Source of the DNA: Patescibacteria group bacterium
Lineage (GTDB): Bacteria; Patescibacteriota; Microgenomatia; Levybacterales; UBA12049
DNA: 5,372 nucleotides
Reading direction: 5' to 3'
NCBI GenBank assembly: GCA_018900295.1
Contig: JAHIGH010000066.1
Coordinates: forward strand, 1-5,372
Shown: in pieces, positions 1-5,058 of the stretch
Position numbering within the stretch: position 1 is the stretch's first letter
How the letters are laid out: the number at the start of each line of letters is the position of its first letter
The notes under the pieces: generated by a model
The model's database searches: none
The model's input: only the letters and a program-made list of their open reading frames with translations
Told to the model about the DNA's origin: nothing
Position numbers and translations under genes: made by a program

Positions 1-329
1 CTCCAAAACATAACCTTTGCCTGACTTACTACTGCGCCAATATCATACAATCCGCCATAAATATCATAACTTCTCGCCCGAATACCATCTTTGAAGCTCT
101 CTGTATGTTTTCTAAAATAATCTTTTACACTCTCCGTCTTTGTCTTTTCGCTTATTTCCCCGGCCTTTTTATTTACAGGCTCAAGCTTCTCATCCGCATG
201 TCCCCCCCACAATTTCTTCAACCCCTCCTCAAATCTCCCCCAAATCTCCTGAAAAATTGATTTTTCCGGCGCGGACACTTTTTTATCTCCCTCTTTTGTT
301 TTTAATACTTCTCCTCCAGTTTCATTCAT
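1..329 (-). CDS. Unrecognised charged protein, N-terminal 109 residues only
   Basis: An open frame of 109 codons reads leftward from an ATG and leaves the window without a stop. An in-frame TAA lies only 10 bases upstream of that ATG (339-341), which fixes the start. The first 20 or so residues are polar and Lys/Glu-rich. A segment with aromatic residues follows (FQEIWGRFEEGLKKLWGG, about residues 27-44), then another Lys/Glu-rich stretch, then a Gly/Tyr-containing stretch (YDIYGGLYDIGAVV, about residues 89-102). No signal peptide is visible and I recognise no family. It begins 14 bases after the VapC stop on the same strand, so it is probably co-transcribed with the toxin-antitoxin genes. 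No Shine-Dalgarno precedes it, only an A/T-rich leader. The reading frame is well supported; the function is unknown. Confidence 0.7.
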   Translation of the reverse strand, partial: MNETGGEVLKTKEGDKKVSAPEKSIFQEIWGRFEEGLKKLWGGHADEKLEPVNKKAGEISEKTKTESVKDYFRKHTESFKDGIRARSYDIYGGLYDIGAVVSQAKVMFW

Positions 330-343
330 ATATATTTTTTAAA

Positions 344-769
344 CTATAATTGATAATCCCTCAATGACACAACGTCAATATCCTTCGCTCTTCCTTGATG
401 TTTTGCGTTAGCGGTTACAAGAGTCGCGTTATACAATTTCGCAAGCGAAAGAAATGACGCATCATAGTAGGTAATCCCATAATTATATGCAATTAAAAAA
501 GCCTCCCTGGACAAATCTCTGGAATCTGTAATAAATGTTATGGGTAAAGCGTACATTGTTTCAACAGAGATATCCGCTTCTTGAGGGGTTAGTTGTTTTC
601 CTTTCAATAAAACATTCCCGACTTCATATTTCGCAAGCTCCGGAGCAATAAGCTCTATTTTTCCAACCCGGGTATCCTGCAATATTTGATCGGCTTTACC
701 CATGTTTTCTTCATCTTTTTGGTTTAACCATTTTACAATTACAGAAGAATCAATAACCAAAATTTTCAT
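344..769 (-). CDS. vapC: VapC-family toxin, PIN-domain ribonuclease
   Basis: This 141-residue protein has the length and motif order of VapC PIN-domain toxins, which are Mg2+-dependent endoribonucleases that usually cut tRNA or rRNA and are held inactive by VapB. The first acidic residue is D7 in VIDSSVIVKW. The second is E49 in KYEVGNVL (E44 is nearby). The third is D103 in YYDASFLSLAK. The fourth position, after the strand TLVTAN, appears to be N121 rather than Asp, which occurs in part of the family. The gene begins one base after the VapB stop (TGA-G-ATG), so translation is probably coupled to the antitoxin. All residues needed for activity appear present and nothing suggests decay. The RNA target cannot be read from the sequence. 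Confidence 0.92.
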   Translation of the reverse strand: MKILVIDSSVIVKWLNQKDEENMGKADQILQDTRVGKIELIAPELAKYEVGNVLLKGKQLTPQEADISVETMYALPITFITDSRDLSREAFLIAYNYGITYYDASFLSLAKLYNATLVTANAKHQGRAKDIDVVSLRDYQL

Positions 770-770
770 C

Positions 771-1028
771 TCAATGCGACTGCCGGTCTTTCTCTAAAAA
801 CTTTGCAGCGCTCACCTTACCTTTTCCACGAATAGCTCTGGATGCATGAATACCTTTCCAGATTTTATCCCAGTCAACGTATTTTTGATGAGGTTGGATA
901 ATTATCTCATCAGGCTTTCTTATAGTGATAGAAACCGCAGACATAGGACTGACCCAACTGACCGCTTTTCTGATGGAATCGGGTATTGTTATCTGACCTC
1001 TGTCGCGAACTATAATAACATTTTTCAT
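771..1028 (-). CDS. vapB: VapB-family antitoxin, AbrB/MazE-type DNA-binding protein
   Basis: The 85-residue protein starts with a SpoVT-AbrB (MazE-like) swapped-hairpin domain: VIIVRDRGQITIPDSIRKAV at residues 4-23 is the typical 'GQITIP..IR' signature. The C-terminal part (about residues 52-85) is the likely toxin-binding arm and ends in FLEKDRQSH, like many VapB tails that enter the PIN active site. The frame is open 34 codons further upstream. I chose the internal ATG because the domain begins there, the upstream stretch would overlap higA, and AAGAG (1036-1040) lies 7 bases before the ATG as one of the few Shine-Dalgarno-like sites in the window. That site overlaps the higA stop codon. 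Such antitoxins bind DNA with or without the toxin and repress their own operon. It lies directly before vapC. Confidence 0.9.
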   Translation of the reverse strand: MKNVIIVRDRGQITIPDSIRKAVSWVSPMSAVSITIRKPDEIIIQPHQKYVDWDKIWKGIHASRAIRGKGKVSAAKFLEKDRQSH

Positions 1029-1038
1029 ATTTTTACTC

Positions 1039-1314
1039 TTATTTAAATTGTACTTGAAGCGTGATTTGCAACGCATCCGCCAATCTCTTAAGAAATGATA
1101 AAGAAGGCGTGGTATTTGAGTTTTCAACACGGGAAATAACAGATTGCTTGGTATTTAATCTCTCCGCAAGTTGTTTTTGCGTTAATCCTTTTTCTATTCG
1201 TGCCCGAATGACAGCCCGTGCAATCTGATACTCAACCTCAGATTCCTCATATAGCTTTCTGAACTTTGGGTTTTTCATCAATTGTTTCTTGTGTGTTTGT
1301 AAATCCATATACAT
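1039..1314 (-). CDS. higA: HigA-family antitoxin, XRE-type helix-turn-helix
   Basis: The 91-residue protein has an N-terminal helical extension (about residues 1-33) and a Cro/C1-type helix-turn-helix: RIEKGLTQKQLAERLNTKQS continuing into VISRVEN, about residues 39-65, followed by the common TPSLSFLKRLADAL helix (69-82). The pattern is that of HigA antitoxins that follow a Gp49/RelE-like toxin, in the toxin-first order seen here. It should neutralise the upstream HigB-like protein and repress the operon by binding near the promoter. ATG codons at residues 1 and 3 are both possible starts; neither has a Shine-Dalgarno. The gap to higB is 33 bases and contains a short CACAATTTTG dyad. The stop overlaps the ribosome-binding region of vapB, which ties the two toxin-antitoxin pairs together. 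Confidence 0.9.
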   Translation of the reverse strand: MYMDLQTHKKQLMKNPKFRKLYEESEVEYQIARAVIRARIEKGLTQKQLAERLNTKQSVISRVENSNTTPSLSFLKRLADALQITLQVQFK

Positions 1315-1347
1315 TTATGTTATCACAATTTTGCTATATTACAATAG

Positions 1348-1704
1348 TTAATTTCTCTTACGCGCGCGGTACTCTACCAATCGTTCCTGTGCGCTTCTTA
1401 TTTCTCGTTTATCCGTTTTTTGTTTCTTTTTTTTGAAAGCGTGAAGAAGTAGAAATACTTGTTGTTCTACTGCGATATAAAAAATACGGATATTATTTGC
1501 GCCCATGATGCGAAGTTCCCACAATTCCGTTTCAGTTAATTTTTTTACATGCGGAGGACCAATTTGTACACCAAACTCTTCCAAATGCTCAAGTAGGCGT
1601 ATGATCTTTATCTGAGTTGATTTCTGCTGTAGCTCTATAAAATCTTGTACCGGCTTCTCTCCTCTGCCTGACCCGTAATAAATGACTCTCCACCTACTAC
1701 TCAT
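1348..1704 (-). CDS. higB: HigB-type toxin, Gp49/RelE-like mRNA interferase
   Basis: The 118-residue protein matches the phage Gp49-like (DUF891) branch of the RelE/ParE superfamily. It has KLTETELWELRI at residues 55-66, the strands RIFYIAV (73-79) and VFLLLHAFKKKKQKT (83-97), and a closing helix REIRSAQERLVEYRAR (100-115). Members of this branch are usually ribosome-dependent mRNA-cleaving toxins paired with an XRE antitoxin encoded downstream, as here. Basic residues of the 'HAFKKK..KT' segment normally contact RNA and are intact. The ATG has no Shine-Dalgarno; a perfect 13-base dyad (1706-1718) sits directly before it, and a 35-codon open frame ends across it. Activity and partner specificity are inferred from family and gene order. 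Confidence 0.88.
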   Translation of the reverse strand: MSSRWRVIYYGSGRGEKPVQDFIELQQKSTQIKIIRLLEHLEEFGVQIGPPHVKKLTETELWELRIMGANNIRIFYIAVEQQVFLLLHAFKKKKQKTDKREIRSAQERLVEYRARKRN

Positions 1705-1804
1705 ACAAAATTATTTTGCCGCGTAAAACCTTGTAACATAAGTTATCTTTATTCTCTGTCTTTTCCTTTTCACCTATTTCCTTCCGGCGATCCCCTTCAC
1801 TCAT
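1697..1804 (-). CDS. Possible 35-residue leader peptide overlapping the higB start
   Basis: A 35-codon open frame (MSEGDRRKEIGEKEK..., ending GKIILYE) starts with ATG and ends with a TAG that overlaps the beginning of higB by 8 bases, giving the shared string ATGAGTAG. Its ATG lies 8 bases downstream of a TATAAT -10 element, so the mRNA would begin at or one base before the start codon and the ORF would be translated as a leaderless message. The peptide is hydrophilic, rich in Lys and Glu, with one Cys, and I recognise no family. It could be a coupling leader that brings ribosomes to higB, which lacks its own Shine-Dalgarno. An open frame of this length may also arise by chance, and the stretch may simply be a 5' untranslated region. 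Confidence 0.4.
   Translation of the reverse strand: MSEGDRRKEIGEKEKTENKDNLCYKVLRGKIILYE
1706..1718. promoter_or_regulatory. 13-base dyad just before higB, possible HigA operator
   Basis: CAAAATTATTTTG is a perfect inverted repeat with 6-base arms around one central base, placed 1 to 13 bases upstream of the higB ATG and about 90 bases downstream of the predicted transcription start. A weaker relative, CACAATTTTG (1324-1333, four of five pairs), lies before higA. XRE-type antitoxins usually bind such short dyads, so HigA binding is plausible. The position inside the transcript rather than over the promoter is unusual, and in RNA the arms could pair only weakly because the loop is a single base. 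Confidence 0.3.
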
Positions 1805-1811
1805 AAAAACA

Positions 1812-1839
1812 ATTATACTCCACTGCTTTCAAAATACAA
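1812..1839 (-). promoter_or_regulatory. Sigma70-like promoter for the higBA-vapBC unit
   Basis: On the minus strand TTGTAT (1834-1839, matching the first three bases of the -35 consensus) is followed by a 16-base spacer and a perfect TATAAT (1812-1817). The predicted start of transcription is at 1804-1805, coinciding with the ATG of the 35-codon leader ORF and about 100 bases before higB. No other good promoter is seen before the following four genes. Confidence 0.55.
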
Positions 1840-1892
1840 ATTTATAAGAACTCTTCGCAAAGACTATGGGGGATATACATTCAAGAACATAG

Positions 1893-1931
1893 TTTTTGTA
1901 GGGGCGATCCCTTGTGGTCGCCCAAAAAAAA
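1893..1931. repeat. GC-rich intergenic hairpin, dispersed-repeat type
   Basis: GGGCGA (1902-1907) pairs with TCGCCC (1918-1923), extended by CC/GG inside (1909-1910 with 1916-1917) across a one-base bulge, with a five-base loop CTTGT. Outside, a T run (1893-1897) faces an A run (1924-1931), so the dyad can extend after a small internal mismatch. The order is T-run, stem, A-run on both strands, which is wrong for a Rho-independent terminator. From memory, strings of the form GTAGGGGCGA...TCGCCC recur in intergenic DNA of many bacterial genomes, so this is probably one copy of a dispersed repeat. Only one copy lies in this window. Confidence 0.5.
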
Positions 1932-1959
1932 CCGAAAATCAATTTCTTTCAAGTATATT

Positions 1960-2079
1960 TCAATTATTTGCAAATTCAAAACCAAGTGGCATAAACCAGT
2001 AATCCAACCATTTGTCAAAATTTTCAAGCTGGAAATCTAAATTTAAGAAGAGAGATTGCGCCTTTATAAAGCTGTGCTG
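1960..2079 (-). other. Start-less 39-codon open frame; rest of the 1805-2063 gap
   Basis: Between the 629-residue gene and the higB promoter lie about 220 bases without a complete gene. Leftward from a TAG at 2080-2082 a frame different from that of the 629-residue gene stays open for 39 codons to a TGA at 1960-1962. The translation reads plausibly as the end of a protein (LENFDKWLDYWFMPLGFEFA near the end, with two Trp) but has no good start. The only ATG lies ten codons before the stop. It may be the 3' remnant of a lost gene, part of an intergenic repeat, or chance in A/T-rich DNA. No terminator for the 629-residue gene is evident in this gap. Confidence 0.25.
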
Positions 2080-3953
2080 CTATTATATGATTCTTTAAGT
2101 GTATCACCCAGCGCCTTAACTCCCAGAACTGGAAGAAGCATCAATGAAAAAAGTAGCGTCAGGATTGATGAATTTGTTTTATTAGATTTAGCCAACTCCT
2201 TTGTCCACTCTGAGGGCGTGCTTCCTTTTATCGTGCCATTAGCGCTAAGCTCTTTAAAGAGCCCTTGGATCTCCTTACTTTTCTCAATTCCTCTTTTAAT
2301 CGCACCTTGGCCCCAATCGCTATTTGCTATATACATCGCTTCCGCGCCTGTGATTTGGCCTGTCTGAAATTTCCTGCCGATCACCGTGTCTATAACTCTC
2401 TGACGCTCTCTATCCATAAACTCCTTATCTTGCATTTTAGCATCCGCTTGCTCCGGAGTAAGTCCGCAAATGCCAGACGTCAATATATCTTTCATTACAC
2501 CGTCCGGTCCCTCTTGAAGGAGCTTACTGAAATCAGCATTAATCGCGTTTATATCCGGAACTTTTGTCTCTCTCGTTTTCCTCCCTGGCCACGGCCATGC
2601 TCCTTCTTTTATTAACTTATCTTTCATCCCGCGATCATTCAGCGCATTTTTGAAATTTTTGCCAAACTCATCTGTAGCCTCTTTTTCACCAACAATCTCA
2701 GCGTTCTTTTCCTCTACCAAAGCAGCCTTTATTTCAACAAACTCCCCCACAGAATCTCTAAATGTATTTTTCAATTCATTTACGAACTTCTGCTCCTCTG
2801 TTGCCTTTTCCGCTTTTACCTCATCCAACGCTGTTTGCGCATCAATTTCGTCACTTTTCGCATCATTATCGTCACGCACCAAAATATCTCTTTCTCCTGT
2901 AAGAATCCCTTTTCTGTCTATGAGGTCATCCCTCTTATCCCTAAGTTGATCAATTCGATCAATTTTCGCCTCATACCTGCTTTTCTCCTTCTCCAGCCTA
3001 TCCTGCTTCGTATTCAATTCATCCATCTCTGCTTCAAACTTATCAACATCAACATTAGGACTAGTCATTAACGAAGCGATATGCGCTCTACCCAAATCAT
3101 CTACTTGTTTATCTATGTCTACAATTCCTACTCTTCTTTTCTCTATTTCTGCTTCATTTTGTGGCCTATCTCTCAATAGCCCCTCTCTTTCTTCAAGAAG
3201 CTTCCCTTTTCCTCCTCCTGTCGCTGTATTATCCTCAAACTGCTTTAACTGCTCGCTAACATCTTTTAACTTCACGTCTTTACCCAAATATTCCGCATGC
3301 TTCTGCTCACTTTCCTTTTTACGATCCAACAACTCCTCATTTGCCTCCTCGACTCGTTCCTTAATTGCATAGTTACTTGCCTCCGATGTGTTAAGCGTCC
3401 CTTCATATATACCCTTTACTACTGCCCTGAATTCAGGATTTTTCAATAAATTACTTATTGCTACTGACTTTCCCTTTTCCGGTAAATCTTTAAGAAAATT
3501 ATCAAATTCCGGAATGCCGCGCAGCATCTTCTCTACGTCGCCTTTAGCACTCTCCTTTTGCTTCGAGGATAACTTATCAAAATCAGTTGTGAGATAATCA
3601 TTTATATCTTTAGTCCGCTCATTCACGTCCTTTAACCGACCTTGCTCTCCCGTTTCAAGATGCTTTTTCCCTTCTGTATCCACATTCCAACCTATACCCT
3701 CTTCCGCAACCTTTTCACCTCTCTTGGCTAAATCATTGATTTCCTTCTCGCCTTCCTGCTCCGTAGCAGCCTTGACACGCGCATCTTGAATATGTTCAAG
3801 CATACTCCTCGGTTCCAGCGCTTGGAGCTCTTCTATTCTTTTTTGAACCGCTGCGTCTTTTGCCGGAGACTTATCACCAAGAACTTCCTTAACTATTACC
3901 TCTTTAGTTTGGCCTGGTGTTATCGGTTGTTCTGGTGTTTGTGGTTCTGCCAT
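2064..3953 (-). CDS. Unrecognised large coiled-coil protein with a C-terminal hydrophobic segment
   Basis: This 629-residue protein is highly charged and I assign it to no family. The start is proline-rich and flexible (residues 2-16, EPQTPEQP...). A helical part follows to about 190. Long Glu/Lys/Asp-rich coiled-coil-like stretches cover about 194-265 and 303-425, broken by a glycine-rich hinge (TGGGKG, 245-250). A compact region near 450-585 contains WPWPG (453-457), the only cysteine (C496) and FQTGQITGAEAMYIANSDWG (529-548). A hydrophobic run of only about 16 residues (597-612) precedes a 17-residue polar tail. This could be a tail anchor or a short membrane contact. No N-terminal signal peptide, ATPase or nuclease motif is seen, so it is not SMC-like. 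The gene begins 7 bases after the 125-residue protein gene and shares its promoter. There is no Shine-Dalgarno, only an A/T-rich leader. A structural or scaffolding role at the membrane is a guess. Confidence 0.85.
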   Translation of the reverse strand: MAEPQTPEQPITPGQTKEVIVKEVLGDKSPAKDAAVQKRIEELQALEPRSMLEHIQDARVKAATEQEGEKEINDLAKRGEKVAEEGIGWNVDTEGKKHLETGEQGRLKDVNERTKDINDYLTTDFDKLSSKQKESAKGDVEKMLRGIPEFDNFLKDLPEKGKSVAISNLLKNPEFRAVVKGIYEGTLNTSEASNYAIKERVEEANEELLDRKKESEQKHAEYLGKDVKLKDVSEQLKQFEDNTATGGGKGKLLEEREGLLRDRPQNEAEIEKRRVGIVDIDKQVDDLGRAHIASLMTSPNVDVDKFEAEMDELNTKQDRLEKEKSRYEAKIDRIDQLRDKRDDLIDRKGILTGERDILVRDDNDAKSDEIDAQTALDEVKAEKATEEQKFVNELKNTFRDSVGEFVEIKAALVEEKNAEIVGEKEATDEFGKNFKNALNDRGMKDKLIKEGAWPWPGRKTRETKVPDINAINADFSKLLQEGPDGVMKDILTSGICGLTPEQADAKMQDKEFMDRERQRVIDTVIGRKFQTGQITGAEAMYIANSDWGQGAIKRGIEKSKEIQGLFKELSANGTIKGSTPSEWTKELAKSNKTNSSILTLLFSLMLLPVLGVKALGDTLKESYNSSTAL

Positions 3954-3960
3954 ATTTTTA

Positions 3961-4338
3961 TTATTGCTGTATCTGCGGTACTTCCGCTACTACCGGAACT
4001 TCCGGCGCTGTCACAGACTTCGCGAGATCCACCGCTTCATCTATCTTTCCTTCTTTTGCCAAATCCATTACATTCTGTGCAGCTAAATTTTCGGTGTGCT
4101 CAAGAACCTTTCCCTTCTCATGCGAGTAAATTTTAGAAAAAACCGGCCATTTTTGAGCGAGTTCCGAAAGAAAAACTACCATTTGCTCTTCTGTGGCGAG
4201 TGTATCAATCTTTTCCAAAACAAAATTTGCTATGGGGAATAAATCATCCTCGACGATCGAACCATCTTTCAGCCCTGCTATAATTAATTCCGCTATCGCT
4301 TTTAATACCTCATCTTTCCGCTCCTGTGAAAGCTGCAT
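3961..4338 (-). CDS. Unrecognised small helical protein, 125 residues
   Basis: The protein begins MQLSQERKDEVLKAIAELI and looks all-helical. Amphipathic helices cover about residues 4-24, 33-47, 50-73 (with VVFLSELAQKWPVFSKI) and 85-108, and the end is a flexible Pro/Val/Glu tail (APEVPVVAEVPQIQQ, 111-125). No signal peptide, membrane segment or catalytic motif is visible and I recognise no family. The frame is open 47 codons further upstream, but that stretch is A/T-driven, hydrophobic and lies over the divergent promoters, so I start at the internal ATG. That ATG sits exactly where transcription should begin, suggesting a leaderless mRNA. It is the first gene of a two-gene unit with the 629-residue coiled-coil protein, 7 bases apart. 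Its Pro/Glu/Gln-rich C-terminus resembles the N-terminus of that neighbour in composition. A partner or chaperone of it is possible but unproven. Confidence 0.8.
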   Translation of the reverse strand: MQLSQERKDEVLKAIAELIIAGLKDGSIVEDDLFPIANFVLEKIDTLATEEQMVVFLSELAQKWPVFSKIYSHEKGKVLEHTENLAAQNVMDLAKEGKIDEAVDLAKSVTAPEVPVVAEVPQIQQ

Positions 4339-4344
4339 ATACTT

Positions 4345-4374
4345 ATAGTAGAGTATGAAGAAATAAAATGTCAA
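4345..4374 (-). promoter_or_regulatory. Sigma70-like promoter of the 125/629-residue gene pair
   Basis: On the minus strand a perfect TTGACA (4369-4374) is followed by an 18-base spacer and TACTAT (4345-4350, four of six matches to TATAAT). Six bases then precede the ATG at 4338, so the expected transcription start is the A of the start codon. This supports the chosen start and a leaderless transcript. Confidence 0.65.
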
Positions 4375-4387
4375 GCGATGAAAAAAA

Positions 4388-4412
4388 TTATTTATTGCAA
4401 ATTGATAAATAA
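4388..4412. promoter_or_regulatory. Operator-like dyad, copy 1, over the -35 of the zeta-like gene
   Basis: Perfect 8-base inverted arms TTATTTAT (4388-4395) and ATAAATAA (4405-4412) flank 9 bases that include most of the -35 element. The 25-base unit is 19/25 identical to the one at 4422-4446, and its last 11 bases (TTGATAAATAA) are exactly repeated there. A repressor bound here would block RNA polymerase. A/T richness makes chance dyads more likely than in average DNA, but the repeat of the whole unit argues against chance. Confidence 0.5.
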
Positions 4413-4422
4413 AGAATATAAT
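4395..4422 (+). promoter_or_regulatory. Sigma70-like promoter of the zeta-like/DUF2188 operon
   Basis: TTGCAA (4395-4400, four of six matches to TTGACA), a 16-base spacer and a perfect TATAAT (4417-4422) predict transcription from about 4429, giving an untranslated leader of about 19 bases with no Shine-Dalgarno. The promoter is back to back with the leftward promoter at 4345-4374; the two -35 elements are 20 bases apart. Confidence 0.7.
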
Positions 4423-4446
4423 TATTTTATTACATTTGATAAATAA
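4422..4446. promoter_or_regulatory. Operator-like dyad, copy 2, over the transcription start
   Basis: Arms TTATTT (4422-4427) and AAATAA (4441-4446) form an inverted repeat with the same 25-base length as copy 1. The 3' half TTGATAAATAA is identical in both. It starts on the last base of the -10, covers the predicted transcription start and ends one base before the ATG. Copies begin 34 bases apart, a little over three helical turns, so proteins bound to both would lie on roughly similar faces of the helix. Confidence 0.5.
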
Positions 4447-4447
4447 T

Positions 4448-5050
4448 ATGGCATATATAATTTCAGCAGATGAAATCAAAAAGAAATTACCAAATTATTC
4501 CCCTGATAAAGCAGAAAAATTTCATCACGAATCTGCGGCAAAGGCAGATAAATTATTTACAAAAGCGTTAAAAGAAAACTCTTATAAAAATGTAATTTTA
4601 TTAAGCGGAGGGACGGCATCAGGTAAAACAGAGTTTCTGGTTACTCAGTTAAGTAACAAGAAATGTATCATCATGGATGCGACTTTATCTACCGAATTGG
4701 GCGCGAAAAATAAGATCAGACAAATAATCAAAGCAAAGAAAATTCCTATTATCTATACCGTAATTCCAGATGATTTAAAAAGGGCTTTTATTGCTTTCCT
4801 TAATAGAGACAGAAAATTTAGTGATTCACATTTTTATAAAACTCATTCCGGTTCAAGAAAAACGTTATTATGGATAGCTTCAAATTATCCAAATGTGGCT
4901 ATTAATATCATTGAGAGTTCGTATACTTCTGATCAGCAATTGCAATTTTCTCAAATCAAATTCGATAACAGACGAAAATTGATTAAATATCTTAATGACA
5001 AACAAATGACAGAAAGTGATATAATTAGCGGTATCAGTATTATAAAATAA
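4448..5050 (+). CDS. Compact zeta-toxin-like P-loop kinase
   Basis: The 200-residue protein has a Walker A motif, LLSGGTASGKTEF (residues 51-63, GxxxxGKT with K60 and T61). A strand ending in Asp follows (CIIMDATLS, D77), where zeta/PezT-type kinases have their E/D-G-T-L motif. After strand IPIIYTVIP (99-107) comes DDLKRAFIAFLNRDRKF (108-124), like the zeta segment whose arginines hold ATP phosphates, then SDSHFYKTHSGSRKTL (125-140). Zeta toxins phosphorylate UDP-N-acetylglucosamine and block wall synthesis; this substrate is only a possibility. Only 15 residues separate Walker A from the D-x-T-L motif, far fewer than in classical zeta toxins, so part of the substrate-binding region is missing. 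I use the ATG; a TTG four codons upstream is possible. Hand counts of three 60-base stretches give 30% G+C, lower than most neighbours, suggesting separate origin. A DUF2188 gene follows 8 bases later. Confidence 0.72.
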   Translation: MAYIISADEIKKKLPNYSPDKAEKFHHESAAKADKLFTKALKENSYKNVILLSGGTASGKTEFLVTQLSNKKCIIMDATLSTELGAKNKIRQIIKAKKIPIIYTVIPDDLKRAFIAFLNRDRKFSDSHFYKTHSGSRKTLLWIASNYPNVAINIIESSYTSDQQLQFSQIKFDNRRKLIKYLNDKQMTESDIISGISIIK

Positions 5051-5058
5051 TAATTATT

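Noticed and set aside
140..349. A 69-codon plus-strand frame at the left edge
   Set aside because: It lies opposite the supported minus-strand partial gene and its Pro/Phe/Leu-rich translation looks like an antisense artefact.
1029..1130. A 34-codon N-terminal extension of VapB
   Set aside because: It overlaps higA, and the AbrB domain starts exactly at the internal ATG, which has a Shine-Dalgarno-like site.
1863..1893. ACTATG...CATAGT inverted repeat followed by a T run
   Set aside because: The stem has only 6 perfect pairs with a 19-base loop and lies on the plus strand, where no gene needs terminating.
1786..1911. GGCGATCCC occurring twice, 117 bases apart
   Set aside because: Nine bases without shared flanks can be chance; one copy lies inside the leader ORF and lacks the hairpin.
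2056..4136. Several long plus-strand frames opposite the 629-residue and 125-residue genes
   Set aside because: Their Ser/Phe/Leu-rich translations are the usual antisense reading of Glu/Lys/Asp codons; no starts, promoters or domains support them.
4339..4479. A 47-codon N-terminal extension of the 125-residue protein containing a membrane-like hydrophobic stretch
   Set aside because: It is translated from A/T-rich DNA holding both divergent promoters and would overlap the zeta-like gene; the promoter position fits the internal ATG.
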